From Bugulina stolonifera (lineage: Eukaryota; Bryozoa; Gymnolaemata; Cheilostomatida; Bugulidae): a DNA stretch of 64,000 nucleotides. The notes under the pieces are model-generated. The model ran no database searches and had not been told where the DNA came from. It was given only the letters and a program-made list of their open reading frames with translations. The DNA lies in the NCBI GenBank assembly GCA_935421135.1, contig OW285188.1, positions 207,001-271,000 of the forward strand, in the 5' to 3' direction. A program made the translations under genes and the position numbers. Shown in pieces: positions 42,501 to 56,584 of this stretch (positions within the stretch are counted from its first letter, which is position 1; the number at the start of each line of letters is the position of its first letter).

Positions 42501-45500
42501 GCGTAGAGTGCATATAATACATAGGATGCATAGAGCGCATTCTATGCATTCTATGTATTCTATGCATTCAATGGATAGAATACATAGATTGCATTCTATG
42601 CACTCTATGCATTCCATGTATTCTACACATTCTATAAATTCTATGCATAAAAATCATTCAATTTATTCTATACATTCTATGTATTCAATGTATTCTATGT
42701 ATTTCATGCATAGAATACATAGATTGCATTCTATGCAGTCTATGCATAGAATACATAGAATACATAAAATGCATAGAATGCAATCTGTGCATTCCATGTA
42801 TCCTATGCATTCCATGTATTCTATGCATTCCATGTATTCTATGCATTCCATGTATTCTGTGCATTGAACAAATAGATTGCATTCTATGCATAGAATACAT
42901 AGATTTCAGTCTATGCATTCTATGCATAGAATACAAAGAATACATAGAATGCATTCTATGCATTCCATGCATTTTATGCATAGAATGCATTACATGCATA
43001 GAATGCATTCTATGCGTAGAATGCATAGAATACATAGGATGCATAGAGCGCATTCTATGCATTCTATGTATTCTATGCATGCAATGCATATAATATATAG
43101 ATTGCATTCTATGCATTCCATGTATTCTATGCATTCTATGAATTCTATGCATAGAAAGCATTCAATGTATTCTATACATTCTATGTATTCAATGTATTCT
43201 ATGTATTCCATGCATAGTATACATATATTGCATTCTATGCACTCTATGCACTCCATGTATTCTACGCATTCAATGAATTGTATGCATAGAAAGCATTCGA
43301 TGTATTCTATACATTCTATGTATTTAATGTATTCAATGTATTCTATGTATTCCATGCATAGAATACATAGATTGCATTCTATGCACTCTATGCATAGAAT
43401 ACATAGATTGCATTCTACGCACTCTATGCGTTAGAATACATAGAATACATAGAATGCATAGAATACAATCTGTTCATTCCATGTATTCTATGCATTCTAT
43501 GTATTTTATGCATTCTGTGCATTGAATACATAGATTGCATTCTCTGCTTAGAATACATAGATAGCAGTCTATGCATTCTATGCATAGAATACATAGATTT
43601 CAGTCTATGCATTCTATGCATAGATTACAAAGAATACATAGAATGCATTCTATGCATTCTATGCATTCCATGCATTTTATGCATAGAATGCATTACATGC
43701 ATAGAATGCATTCTATGCGTAGAGTGCATAGAATACATAGGATGCATAGTGCGCATTCTATACATTCTATGTATTCGATGTATTCTATGTATTCTATGCA
43801 TAGAATACATAGATTGCATTCTATGCACTCTATGCACTCTATGCATTCCATGTATTCTATGCATTCTATGAATTCTATGCATAGAAAGCATTCAATGTAT
43901 TCTATACATTCTATGTATTCAATGTATTCTATGTTTTCCATGCATAGAATACATAGATTGCATTCTATGCACTCTATGCATTCCATGTATTCTACGCATT
44001 CTATGAATTCTATACATAGAAAGCATTCAATGTATTCTATACATTCTATGTATTCAATGTATTCTATGTATTCCATGCATAAAATACATAGATTGAATTC
44101 TATGCACTCTATGCATTAGAATACATAGAATACATAGAATGCATAGAATACAATCTGTGCATTCCATGTATTCTATGCATTCTATGTATTCTATGCATTT
44201 TATGTATTCTATGCATTCGATGCATAGGATACATAGATTGCATTCTATACACTCTATGCATAGAATACATAGAATGCATAGAATGCATTACATGCATAGA
44301 ATGCATTCTATGTGTAGAATGCATAGAATACATAGGATGCATAGAGCGCATTCTATGCATTCTGTGTATTCTATGCATGCAATGCATAGAATACATAGAT
44401 TGCATAGAATGCATAGAATACAATCTGTGCATTCCATGTATTCTATGCATTCTGTGCATAGAATACATAGAATACATAGAATGCATAGAATGCATTCTGT
44501 GCATTCCATGTATTCTATGCATTCCGTGTATTCTATGCATTCCGTGTATTCTATGCATTCTGTGCATAGAATACATAGATTGCATTCTCTGCTTAGAATA
44601 CATAGATAGCAGTCTATGCATTCTATGCATTCCATGCATTATATGCATAGAATGCATTACATGCATAGAATGCATTCTATGCGTAGAATGCATAGAATAC
44701 ATAGGATGCATAGAGCGCATTCTATGCATTCTATGTATTCTATGCATTCAATGGATAGAATACATAGATTGCATTCTATGCACTCTATGCATTCCATGTA
44801 TTCTACACATTCTATGAATTCTATGCATAGAAATCATTCAATTTATTCTGTACATTCTATGTATTCAATGTATTCTATGTATTTCATGCATAGAATACAT
44901 AGATTGCATTCTATGCAGTCTATGCATAGAATACATAGAATACATAAAATGCATAGAATGCAATCTGTGCATTCCATGTATTCTATGCATTCCATGTATT
45001 CTATGCATTCTATGAATTATATGCATAGAAAGCATTCAATGTATTCTATACATTCTATGTATTCAATGTATTCTATGTATTCCATGCATAGTATACATAT
45101 ACTGCATTCTATGCACTCTATGCATTCCATGTATTCTACGCATTCAATGAATTGTATGCATAGAAAGCATTCAATGTATTCTATACATTCTATGTATTCA
45201 ATGTATTCTATGTATTCTATGTATTCCATGCATAGAATACATAGATTGCATTCTATGCACTCTATGCATAGAATACATAGATTGCATTCTATGCACTCTA
45301 TGCATTAGAATACATAGAATACATAGAATGCATAGAATACAATCTGTGCATTCCATGTATTCTATGCATTCTATGTATTTTATGCATTCTGTGCATTGAA
45401 TACATAGATTGCATTCTATGCATTCTATGCATAGAATACATAGATTGCATTCTATGCTTAGAATACATAGATAGCAGTCTATGCATTCTATGCATAGAAT

Positions 45501-48500
45501 ACAATGAATACATAGAATGCATTCTATGCATTCCATGTATTATATGCATAGAATGCATTACATGCATAGAATGCATTCTATGCGTAGAGTGCATATAATA
45601 CATAGGATGCATAGAGCGCATTCTATGCATTCTATGTATTCTATGCATTCAATGGATAGAATACATAGATTGCATTCTATGCACTCTATGCATTCCATGT
45701 ATTCTACACATTCTATGAATTCTATGCATAGAAATCATTCAATGTGTTCTATACATTCTATGTATTCAATCTATTCTATTGCATTCTATGCAGTCTATGC
45801 ATAGAATACATAGAATACATAAAATGCATAGAATGCAATCTGTGCATTCCATGTATCCTATGCATTCCATGTATTCTATGCATTCTGTGCATTGAACAAA
45901 TAGATTGCATTCTATGCATTCTATGCATAGAATACATAGATTTCAGTCTATGCATTCTATGCATAGAATACATAGATTTCAGTCTATGCATTCTATGCAT
46001 AGAATACATAGAATACATAAAATGCATGGAATGCAATCTGTGCATTCCATGTATTCTATGCATTCCATGTATTCTATGCATTCCGTGTATTCTATGCATT
46101 CCGTGTATTCTATGCATTCTGTGCATAGAATACATAGATTGCATTCTCTGCTTAGAATACATAGATAGCAGTCTATGCATTCTATGCATAGAATACAATG
46201 AATACATAGAATGCATTCTATGCATTCCATGCATTATATGCATAGAATACATGGGATGCATAGAGCGCATTCTATGCATTCTATGTATTCTATGCATTCA
46301 ATGGATAGAATACATAGATTGCATTCTATGCACTCTATGCATTCCATGTATTCTACACATTCTATAAATTCTATGCATAAAAATCATTCAATTTATTCTA
46401 TACATTCTATGTATTCAATGTATTCTATGTATTTCATGCATAGAATACATAGATTGCATTCTATGCAGTCTATGCATAGAATACATAGAATACATAAAAT
46501 GCATAGAATGCAATCTGTGCATTCCATGTATCCTATGCATTCCATGTATTCTATGCATTCCATGTATTCTATGCATTCCATGTATTCTGTGCATTGAACA
46601 AATAGATTGCATTCTATGCATAGAATAAATAGATTTCAGTCTATGCATTCTATGCATAGAATACAAAGAATACATAGATTGCATTCTATGCATTCCATGC
46701 ATTTTATGCATAGAATGCATTACATGCATAGAATGCATTCTATGCGTAGAATGCATAGAATACATAGGATGCATAGAGCGCATTCTATGCATTCTATGTA
46801 TTCTATGCATGCAATGCATATAATATATAGATTGCATTCTATGCATTCCATGTATTCTATGCATTCTATGACTTCTACGCGTAGAAAGCATTCTATGTAT
46901 TCTATACATTCTATGTATTCAATGTATTCTATGTATTCCATGCATAGTATACATAGATTGCATTCTATGCACTCTATGCATTCCATGTATTCTATGCATT
47001 CTATGAATTCTATGCATAGAAAGCATTCAATGTATTCTATACATTCTATGTATTCAATGTATTCTATGTATTCCATGCATAGTATACATATATTGCATTC
47101 TTCGCACTCTATGCACTCCATGTATTCTACGCATTCAATGAATTGTATGCATAGAAAGCATTCGATGTATTCTATACATTCTATGTATTTAATGTATTCA
47201 ATGTATTCTATGTATTCCATGCATAGAATACATAGATTGCATTCTATGCACTCTATGCATAGAATACATAGATTGCATTCTACGCACTCTATGCGTTAGA
47301 ATACATAGAATACATAGAATGCATAGAATACAATCTGTTCATTCCATGTATTCTATGCATTCTATGTATTTTATGCATTCTGTGCATTGAATACATAGAT
47401 TGCATTCTATGCATAGAATACATAGATTGCATTCTATGCTTAGAATACATAGATAGCAGTCTATGCATTCTATGCATAGAATACAATGAATACATAGAAT
47501 GCATTCTATGCATTCCATGCATTATATGCATAGAATGCATTACATGCATAGAATGCATTCTATGCGTAGAGTGCATATAATACATAGGATGCATAGAGCG
47601 CATTCTATGCATTCTATGTATTCTATGCATTCAATGGATAGAATACATAGATTGCATTCTATGCACTCTATGCATTCCATGTATTCTACACATTCTATGA
47701 ATTCTATGCATAGAAATCATTCAATGTGTTCTATACATTCTATGTATTCAATCTATTCTATTGCATTCTATGCAGTCTATGCATAGAATACATAGAATAC
47801 ATAAAATGCATGGAATGCAATCTGTGCATTCTATGTATTCTATGCATTCCATGTATTCTATGCATTCCATGTATTCTGTGCATTGAACAAATAGATTGCA
47901 CTCTATGCATAGAATACATAGATTTCAGTCTATGCATTCTATGCATAGAATACAAAGAATACATAGAACGCATTCTATGCATTCAATGCATTTTATGCAT
48001 AGAATGCATTACATGCATAGAATGCATTCTATGCGTAGAATGCATAAAATACATAGGATGCATAGAGCGCATTCTATGCATTCTATGTATTCTATGCATG
48101 CAATGCATATAATATATAGGTTGCATTCTATGCATTCCATGTATTCTATGCATTCTATGACTTCTATGCATAGAAAGCATTCTATGTATTCTATACATTC
48201 TATGTATTCAATGTATTCTATGTATTCCATGCATAGAATACATAGATTGCATTCTACACACTCGATGCATAGAATACATAGATTGGATAGAATACATAGA
48301 ATGTATTCTGTGCATTGTATGTATTCTATGAATTTCATATATTCTATGCATTCTGTGCATTGAATACATAGATTGCAGTCTATGCATTCTATGCATAGAA
48401 TACAGAGAATACATAGAATGCATTCCATCTGTTCCATGCATTTTATGCATAGAATGCATTACATGCATAGAATGCATTACATGCATAGAATGCATTCTAT

Positions 48501-51500
48501 GCGTAGAATGCATAGAATACATAGGATGCATAGAGCGCATTCTATGCATTCTATGTATTCTATGTATTCCATGCATAGAATACATAGATTGCATTCTATA
48601 CACTCTATGCATAGAATACATAGAATGCATAGAATGCATTACATGCATAGAATGCATTCTATGTGTAGAATGCATAGAATACATAGGATGCATAGAGCGC
48701 ATTCTATGCATTCTGTGTATTCTATGCATGCAATGCATAGAATACATAGATTGCATAGAATGCATAGAATACAATCTGTGCATTCCATGTATTCTATGCA
48801 TTCTGTGCATAGAATACATAGAATACATAGAATGCATAGAATGCATTCTGTGCATTCCATGTATTCTATGCATTCCGTGTATTCTATGCATTCCGTGTAT
48901 TCTATGCATTCTGTGCATAGAATACATAGATTGCATTCTCTGCTTAGAATACATAGATAGCAGTCTATGCATTCTATGCATAGAATACAATGAATACATA
49001 GAATGCATTCTATGCATTCCATGCATTATATGCATAGAATGCATTACATGCATAGAATGCATTCTATGCGTAGAATGCATAGAATACATAGGATGCATAG
49101 AGCGCATTCTATGCATTCTATGTATTCTATGCATTCAATGGATAGAATACATAGATTGCATTCTATGCACTCTATGCATTCCATGTATTCTACACATTCT
49201 ATGAATTCTATGCATAGAAATCATTCAATTTATTCTGTACATTCTATGTATTCAATGTATTCTATGTATTTCATGCATAGAATACATAGATTGCATTCTA
49301 TGCAGTCTATGCATAGAATACATAGAATACATAAAATGCATAGAATGCAATCTGTGCATTCCATGTATTCTATGCATTCCATGTATTCTATGCATTCTAT
49401 GAATTCTATGCATAGAAAGCATTCAATGTATTCTATACATTCTATGTATTCAATGTATTCTATGTATTCCATGCATAGTATACATATACTGCATTCTATG
49501 CACTCTATGCATTCCATGTATTCTACGCATTCAATGAATTGTATGCATAGAAAGCATTCAATGTATTCTATACATTCTATGTATTCAATGTATTCTATGT
49601 ATTCTATGTATTCCATGCATAGAATACATAGATTGCATTCTATGCACTCTATGCATAGAATACATAGATTGCATTCTATGCACTCTATGCATTAGAATAC
49701 ATAGAATACATAGAATGCATAGAATACAATCTGTGCATTCCATGTATTCTATGCATTCTATGTATTTTATGCATTCTGTGCATTGAATACATAGATTGCA
49801 TTCTATGCATTCTATGCATAGAATACATAGATTGCATTCTATGCTTAGAATACATAGATAGCAGTCTATGCATTCTATGCATAGAATACAATGAATACAT
49901 AGAATGCATTCTATGCATTCCATGCATTATATGCATAGAATGCATTACATGCATAGAATGCATTCTATGCGTAGAGTGCATATAATACATAGGATGCATA
50001 GAGCGCATTCTATGCATTCTATGTATTCTATGCATTCAATGGATAGAATACATAGATTGCATTCTATGCACTCTATGCATTCCATGTATTCTACACATTC
50101 TATGAATTCTATGCATAGAAATCATTCAATGTGTTCTATACATTCTATGTATTCAATCTATTCTATTGCATTCTATGCAGTCTATGCATAGAATACATAG
50201 AATACATAAAATGCATAGAATGCAATCTGTGCATTCCATGTATCCTATGCATTCCATGTATTCTATGCATTCTGTGCATTGAACAAATAGATTGCATTCT
50301 ATGCATTCTATGCATAGAATACATAGATTTCAGTCTATGCATTCTATGCATAGAATACATAGATTTCAGTCTATGCATTCTATGCATAGAATACATAGAA
50401 TACATAAAATGCATGGAATGCAATCTGTGCATTCCATGTATTCTATGCATTCCATGTATTCTATGCATTCCGTGTATTCTATGCATTCCGTGTATTCTAT
50501 GCATTCTGTGCATAGAATACATAGATTGCATTCTCTGCTTAGAATACATAGATAGCAGTCTATGCATTCTATGCATAGAATACAATGAATACATAGAATG
50601 CATTCTATGCATTCCATGCATTATATGCATAGAATACATGGGATGCATAGAGCGCATTCTATGCATTCTATGTATTCTATGCATTCAATGGACAGAATAC
50701 ATAGATTGCATTCTATGCACTCTATGCATTCCATGTATTCTACACATTCTATAAATTCTATGCATAAAAATCATTCAATTTATTCTATACATTCTATGTA
50801 TTCAATGTATTCTATGTATTTCATGCATAGAATACATAGATTGCATTCTATGCAGTCTATGCATAGAATACATAGAATACATAAAATGCATAGAATGCAA
50901 TCTGTGCATTCCATGTATCCTATGCATTCCATGTATTCTATGCATTCCATGTATTCTATGCATTCCATGTATTCTGTGCATTGAACAAATAGATTGCATT
51001 CTATGCATAGAATACATAGATTTCAGTCTATGCATTCTATGCATAGAATACAAAGAATACATAGATTGCATTCTATGCATTCCATGCATTTTATGCATAG
51101 AATGCATTACATGCATAGAATGCATTCTATGCGTAGAATGCATAGAATACATAGGATGCATAGAGCGCATTCTATGCATTCTATGTATTCTATGCATGCA
51201 ATGCATATAATATATAGATTGCATTCTATGCATTCCATGTATTCTATGCATTCTATGACTTCTATGCGTAGAAAGCATTCTATGTATTCTATACATTCTA
51301 TGTATTCAATGTATTCTATGTATTCCATGCATAGTATACATAGATTGCATTCTATGCACTCTATGCATTCCATGTATTCTATGCATTCTATGAATTCTAT
51401 GCATAGAAAGCATTCAATGTATTCTATACATTCTATGTATTCAATGTATTCTATGTATTCCATGCATAGTATACATATATTGCATTCTTCGCACTCTATG

Positions 51501-53549
51501 CACTCCATGTATTCTACGCATTCAATGAATTGTATGCATAGAAAGCATTCGATGTATTCTATACATTCTATGTATTTAATGTATTCAATGTATTCTATGT
51601 ATTCCATGCATAGAATACATAGATTGCATTCTATGCCCTCTATGCATAGAATACATAGATTGCATTCTACGCACTCTATGCGTTAGAATACATAGAATAC
51701 ATAGAATGCATAGAATACAATCTGTTCATTCCATGTATTCTATGCATTCTATGTATTTTATGCATTCTGTGCATTGAATACATAGATTGCATTCTATGCA
51801 TAGAATACATAGATTGCATTCTATGCTTAGAATACATAGATAGCAGTCTATGCATTCTATGCATAGAATACAATGAATACATAGAATGCATTCTATGCAT
51901 TCCATGCATTATATGCATAGAATGCATTATATGCATAGAATGCATTACATGCATAGAATGCATTCTATGCGTAGAGTGCATATAATACATAGGATGCATA
52001 GAGCGCATTCTATGCATTCTATGTATTCTATGCATTCAATGGATAGAATACATAGATTGCATTCTATGCACTCTATGCATTCCATGTATTCTACACATTC
52101 TATGAATTCTATGCATAGAAATCATTCAATGTGTTCTATACATTCTATGTATTCAATCTATTCTATTGCATTCTATGCAGTCTATGCATAGAATACATAG
52201 AATACATAAAATGCATGGAATGCAATCTGTGCATTCTATGTATTCTATGCATTCCATGTATTCTATGCATTCCATGTATTCTGTGCATTGAACAAATAGA
52301 TTGCACTCTATGCATAGAATACATAGATTTCAGTCTATGCATTCTATGCATAGAATACAAAGAATACATAGAACGCATTCTATGCATTCCATGCATTTTA
52401 TGCATAGAATGCATTACATGCATAGAATGCATTCTATGCGTAGAATGCATAAAATACATAGGATGCATAGAGCGCATTCTATGCATTCTATGTATTCTAT
52501 GCATGCAATGCATATAATATATAGGTTGCATTCTATGCATTCCATGTATTCTATGCATTCTATGACTTCTATGCATAGAAAGCATTCTATGTATTCTATA
52601 CATTCTATGTATTCAATGTATTCTATGTATTCCATGCATAGAATACATAGATTGCATTCTACACACTCGATGCATAGAATACATAGATTGGATAGAATAC
52701 ATAGAATGTATTCTGTGCATTGTATGTATTCTATGAATTTCATATATTCTATGCATTCTGTGCATTGAATACATAGATTGCAGTCTATGCATTCTATGCA
52801 TAGAATACAGAGAATACATAGAATGCATTCCATCTGTTCCATGCATTTTATGCATAGAATGCATTACATGCATAGAATGCATTACATGCATAGAATGCAT
52901 TCTATGCGTAGAATGCATAGAATACATAGGATGCATAGAGCGCATTCTATGCATTCTATGTATTCTATGTATTCCATGCATAGAATACATAGATTGCATT
53001 CTATGCACTCTATGCATAGAATACATAGAATTCATAGGATGCATAGAATGCATTCTGTGCATTCTATGTATTGTATGCATAGAGTACATAGAATGCAATC
53101 TACGTGTTCTATGCATAGAATACATAGAATGCATAGAATGAACTCTATGCATAGATTACATTCTATGCATAGAATGCATTCAATGCATAGCATTCATGGA
53201 GCGCATTCCATGCACTCTATGTATTCTATGCATTTTATGTATTCTATGCATTTGTTGCATAGAATACATAGATTGCATTCTATACACTCTATGCATAGAA
53301 TACATAGAACGGATGGAATACATAGAATGAATTCTATGCATAGAATACTATCTATGCATAGAATGCATGGAAAACATTGATTACATAGAATGCATTTTAT
53401 GCATTATATGCATAGAATGCATTCCATGCATAGCATTCATGGAGCGCATTCTATGCATTCTATGTATTCTATGCATTTTATTTATTCTATGCATTCGATG
53501 CATAGGATACATAGATTGCATCCTATACGCTCTATGCATAGAATACATA

Positions 53550-53778
53550 CAGTATCGTGCAAATTAATTGAAACAAGAGCTATTGATACTAACTATTGGG
53601 TGTATTACTAGTTACAAGTTACAACAAAGCATATTTATACAGAAGCTGCTACATTAGTATTTTGTGTGTCCTCCTTTTTGTTTGATGACCATTTTGATAT
53701 GATTTGGCATGGAATCTACCAATTTCTTGATGTCACTCTGGATTCTAGGGTCTCGGTACCATATCTGAATAATTGCGT
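53550..53778 (+). repeat. Left terminal inverted repeat, copy 2 (229 bp)
   Basis: Same sequence as the left repeat of copy 1, including the variant bases that distinguish left from right repeat (for example A at the 12th position, where the right repeat has G). Keeping left- and right-specific variants in both copies supports duplication of the whole element. Confidence 0.95.
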
Positions 53779-54672
53779 TGATCAACTTTTCCATAGTGGT
53801 ACAGTCCATTCTTCTTAAGCGTTTTTTGCAGATTGCCTACAGGTTTTCTATTGAGTTAAGATCTGGGGAGTTCCCAGGCCAGTCAAGAATTTCTATTCCT
53901 TTCTCAGCTATAAACTTTTTTACCGCTTTGGATGTGTGGCATGGTGCTGAGTCCTGTTGAATGGTACCGGTGCCATCCGGATAGCGCCTTGTTAATTCTG
54001 GAACAACCCTTCTTTCCAACACACTAATATACTGCTCTGACCGCATCATACCATCTACAGGATGTAGAGGACCAACTCCATGATAGCTGAAACATCCCCA
54101 AAACATTTCTTGTGAGGGTGTTTTACAACCTGATCAACATGGTCACTTGTTATAGCCTCTCCTGTTGTTCTACGAAGTAGTGACTGCGGACACCTTGAAC
54201 TAAAAAATGGCTTTCATCTGAAAAGAGAACTTTCCTCCATTCTTGTTCAGTCCAGTTTTTGTATTTCTTTGCCCATTGGCATCTCTTCAGCATCATTTTC
54301 TTGGTCAATAGCTGTTTCTTTATTGGTCGCCCAGCTTTTCTACCAACTTCCGGAAGGCGTCTGCAAACCGTAGATGAGCTAATGCTGATGCCTTTTGAAC
54401 TTAAGTCCTGGTTTAGCATCTCACTTGTGCTGCGAGGATTCTTCTTGCTTTCACTCAACAGATACAGATTATCCTTTGGAGTAGTCTTTCTGTTCCATCC
54501 ACATTTGCCTTTGCACTGTGGTGATAATGAGCCAGATTGTGCTCTTCAACTTGACAATACGACTAACTGTTGCCACACTAATGCCTACAGCTTCTGCTAT
54601 TTCTCTGTAAGTTTTTGCTGTGTGCTCACAAAGTGTAATAATTGCAGTACGCTTTATCGGTGTTATATCCAT
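53654..54672 (-). pseudogene. Tc1-family DD34E transposase, disrupted (copy 2)
   Basis: Second copy of the same broken transposase gene. ATG at 54,672-54,670 and final TAA at 53,656-53,654. The catalytic residues are at 54,218-54,216 (D), 53,953-53,951 (D) and 53,848-53,846 (E), still spaced as DD34E. The frameshifts lie near 54,537, 54,175 and 54,107, and the amber codon is at 53,839-53,837. Each is at the position predicted by adding 28,676 to copy 1, and the conceptual fragments are identical. The gene was therefore dead before the duplication. No transposase reading frame longer than 102 codons survives, so no active enzyme is expected from either copy. Confidence 0.95.
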
Positions 54673-54745
54673 GAGTGATTAAACTAGAGTGAAACAAAGT
54701 GACTACTGGGTATGGTTGCAATAAATGGCAGCGCACACGAACGGT

Positions 54746-54974
54746 ACGCAATTATTCAGATATGGTACCGAGACCCTAGAATCCAGAGTGACATCAAGAA
54801 ATTGGTAGATTCCATGCCAAATCATATCAAAATGGTCATCAAACAAAAAGGAGGACACACAAAATACTAATGTAGCAGCTTCTGTATAAATATGCTTTAT
54901 TGTAACTTGCAACTAGTAATACACCCAATAGCTAGTATCAATAGCTCTTGTTTCAATTAATTCGCACGATACTG
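54746..54974 (-). repeat. Right terminal inverted repeat, copy 2 (229 bp)
   Basis: Inverted partner of 53,550-53,778, with the same four mismatches as the pair in copy 1. It is followed by the TA duplication and then satellite in register. Confidence 0.95.
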
Positions 54975-56576
54975 TAGAATGCATAGAATGCATTACATGC
55001 ATAGAATGCATTCTATGTGTAGAATGCATAGAATACATAGGATGCATAGAGCGCATTCTATGCATTCTATGTATTCTATGCATTCTATGCAATCTATGTA
55101 TTCTATGTATTGCATGCATAGAATACATAGATTGCATAGAATGCATAGAATACAATCTGTGCATTCCATGTATTCTATGCATTCTGTGCATAGAATACAT
55201 AGATTGCACTCTGTGCATTGTATGCATACTATGCATTCTATGTATTCTATGCATTCTATGCATAGAATACATAGAATACATAGAATGCATAGAATGCATT
55301 CTGTGCATTCCATGTATTCTATGCATTCCGTGTATTCTATGCATTCCGTGTATTCTATGCATTCTGTGCATAGAATACATAGATTGCATTCTCTGCTTAG
55401 AATACATAGATAGCAGTCTATGCATTCTATGCATAGAATACAATGAATACATAGAATGCATTCTATGCATTCCATGCATTATATGCATAGAATGCATTAC
55501 ATGCATAGAATGCATTACATGCATAGAATGCATTCTATGCGTAGAATGCATAGAATACATAGGATGCATAGAGCGCATTCTATGCATTCTATGTATTCTA
55601 TGCATTCAATGGATAGAATACATAGATTGCATTCTATGCACTCTATGCATTCCGTGTATTCTACACATTCTATGAATTCTATGCATAAAAATCATTCAAT
55701 TTATTCTATACATTCTATGTATTCAATGTATTCTATGTATTTCATGCATAGAATACATAGATTGCATTCAATGCAGTCTATGCATAGAATACATAGAATA
55801 CATAAAATGCATAGAATGCAATCTGTGCATTCCATGTATCCTATGCATTCCATGTATTCTATGCATTCCATGTATTCTATGCGTTCCATGTATTCTGTGC
55901 ATTGAACAAATAGAGTGCATTCTATGCACAGAATACATAGATTTCAGTCTATGCATTCTATGCATAGAATACAAAGAATACATAGAATGCATTCTATGCA
56001 TTCCATGCATTTTATGCATGGAATGCATTACATGCATAGAATGCATTCTATGCGTAGAATGCATAGAATACATAGGATGCATAGAGCGCATTCTATGCAT
56101 TCTATGTATTCTATGCATCCAATGCATATAATATATAGATTGCATTCTATGCATTCCATGTATTCTATGCATTCTATGACTTCTATGCATAGAAAGCATT
56201 CTATGTATTCTATACATTCTATGTATTCAATGTATTCTATGTATTCCATGCATAGTATACATAGATTGCATTCTATGCACTCTATGCATTCCATGTATTC
56301 TATGCATTCTATGAATTCTATGCATAGAAAGCATTCAATGTATTCTATACATCCTATGTATTCAATGTATTCTATGTATTCCATGCATAGTATACATATA
56401 TTCCATTCTATGCACTCTATGCATTCCATGTATTCTACGCATTCTATGAATTGTATGCATAGAAAGCATTCAATGTATTCTATACATTCTATGTATTCAA
56501 TGTATTCTATGTATTCTATGTATTACATGCATAGAATACATAGATTGCATTCTATGCACTCTATGCATAGAATACA

Positions 56577-56584
56577 TACATGTA
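56577..56584. other. Probable Tc1 excision footprint (TA-CATG-TA)
   Basis: The same site as 27,883 in the other mega-repeat pass (offset 28,694). The TA is doubled around CATG, two bases from each transposon end. This 6-bp insertion breaks the 9-bp register, which argues against ordinary unit variation. The footprint differs from its partner, as independent repair events would. Confidence 0.7.

Larger units (their letters stand above)
26299..53549. repeat. 9-bp satellite array, middle segment
   Basis: The same 9-bp satellite resumes directly at the TA after transposon copy 1, in register with the left segment, and runs without unique sequence to the TA before copy 2. It contains the end of mega-repeat pass 1 (to about 33.33 kb) and most of pass 2. 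Apart from the higher-order structure listed separately, I see no gene or regulatory site here. Confidence 0.97.
53550..54974 (-). mobile_element. Tc1-like DNA transposon, copy 2 (non-autonomous relic)
   Basis: A 1,425-bp element that I cannot distinguish by eye from copy 1. It is offset by exactly 28,676 bp, has the same orientation, TA duplications at 53,548-53,549 and 54,975-54,976, and the same four coding defects. The flanks also match copy 1 for kilobases, with small differences such as A to G at 53,529 just outside the left end. Shared defects and flanks mean this copy came from duplication of the surrounding satellite, not from a second transposition. Confidence 0.97.

Noticed and set aside
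53550..54974. Independent second transposition event
   Set aside because: Same TA, orientation, defects and kilobase-scale flanks as copy 1 make a shared insertion followed by duplication far more likely.
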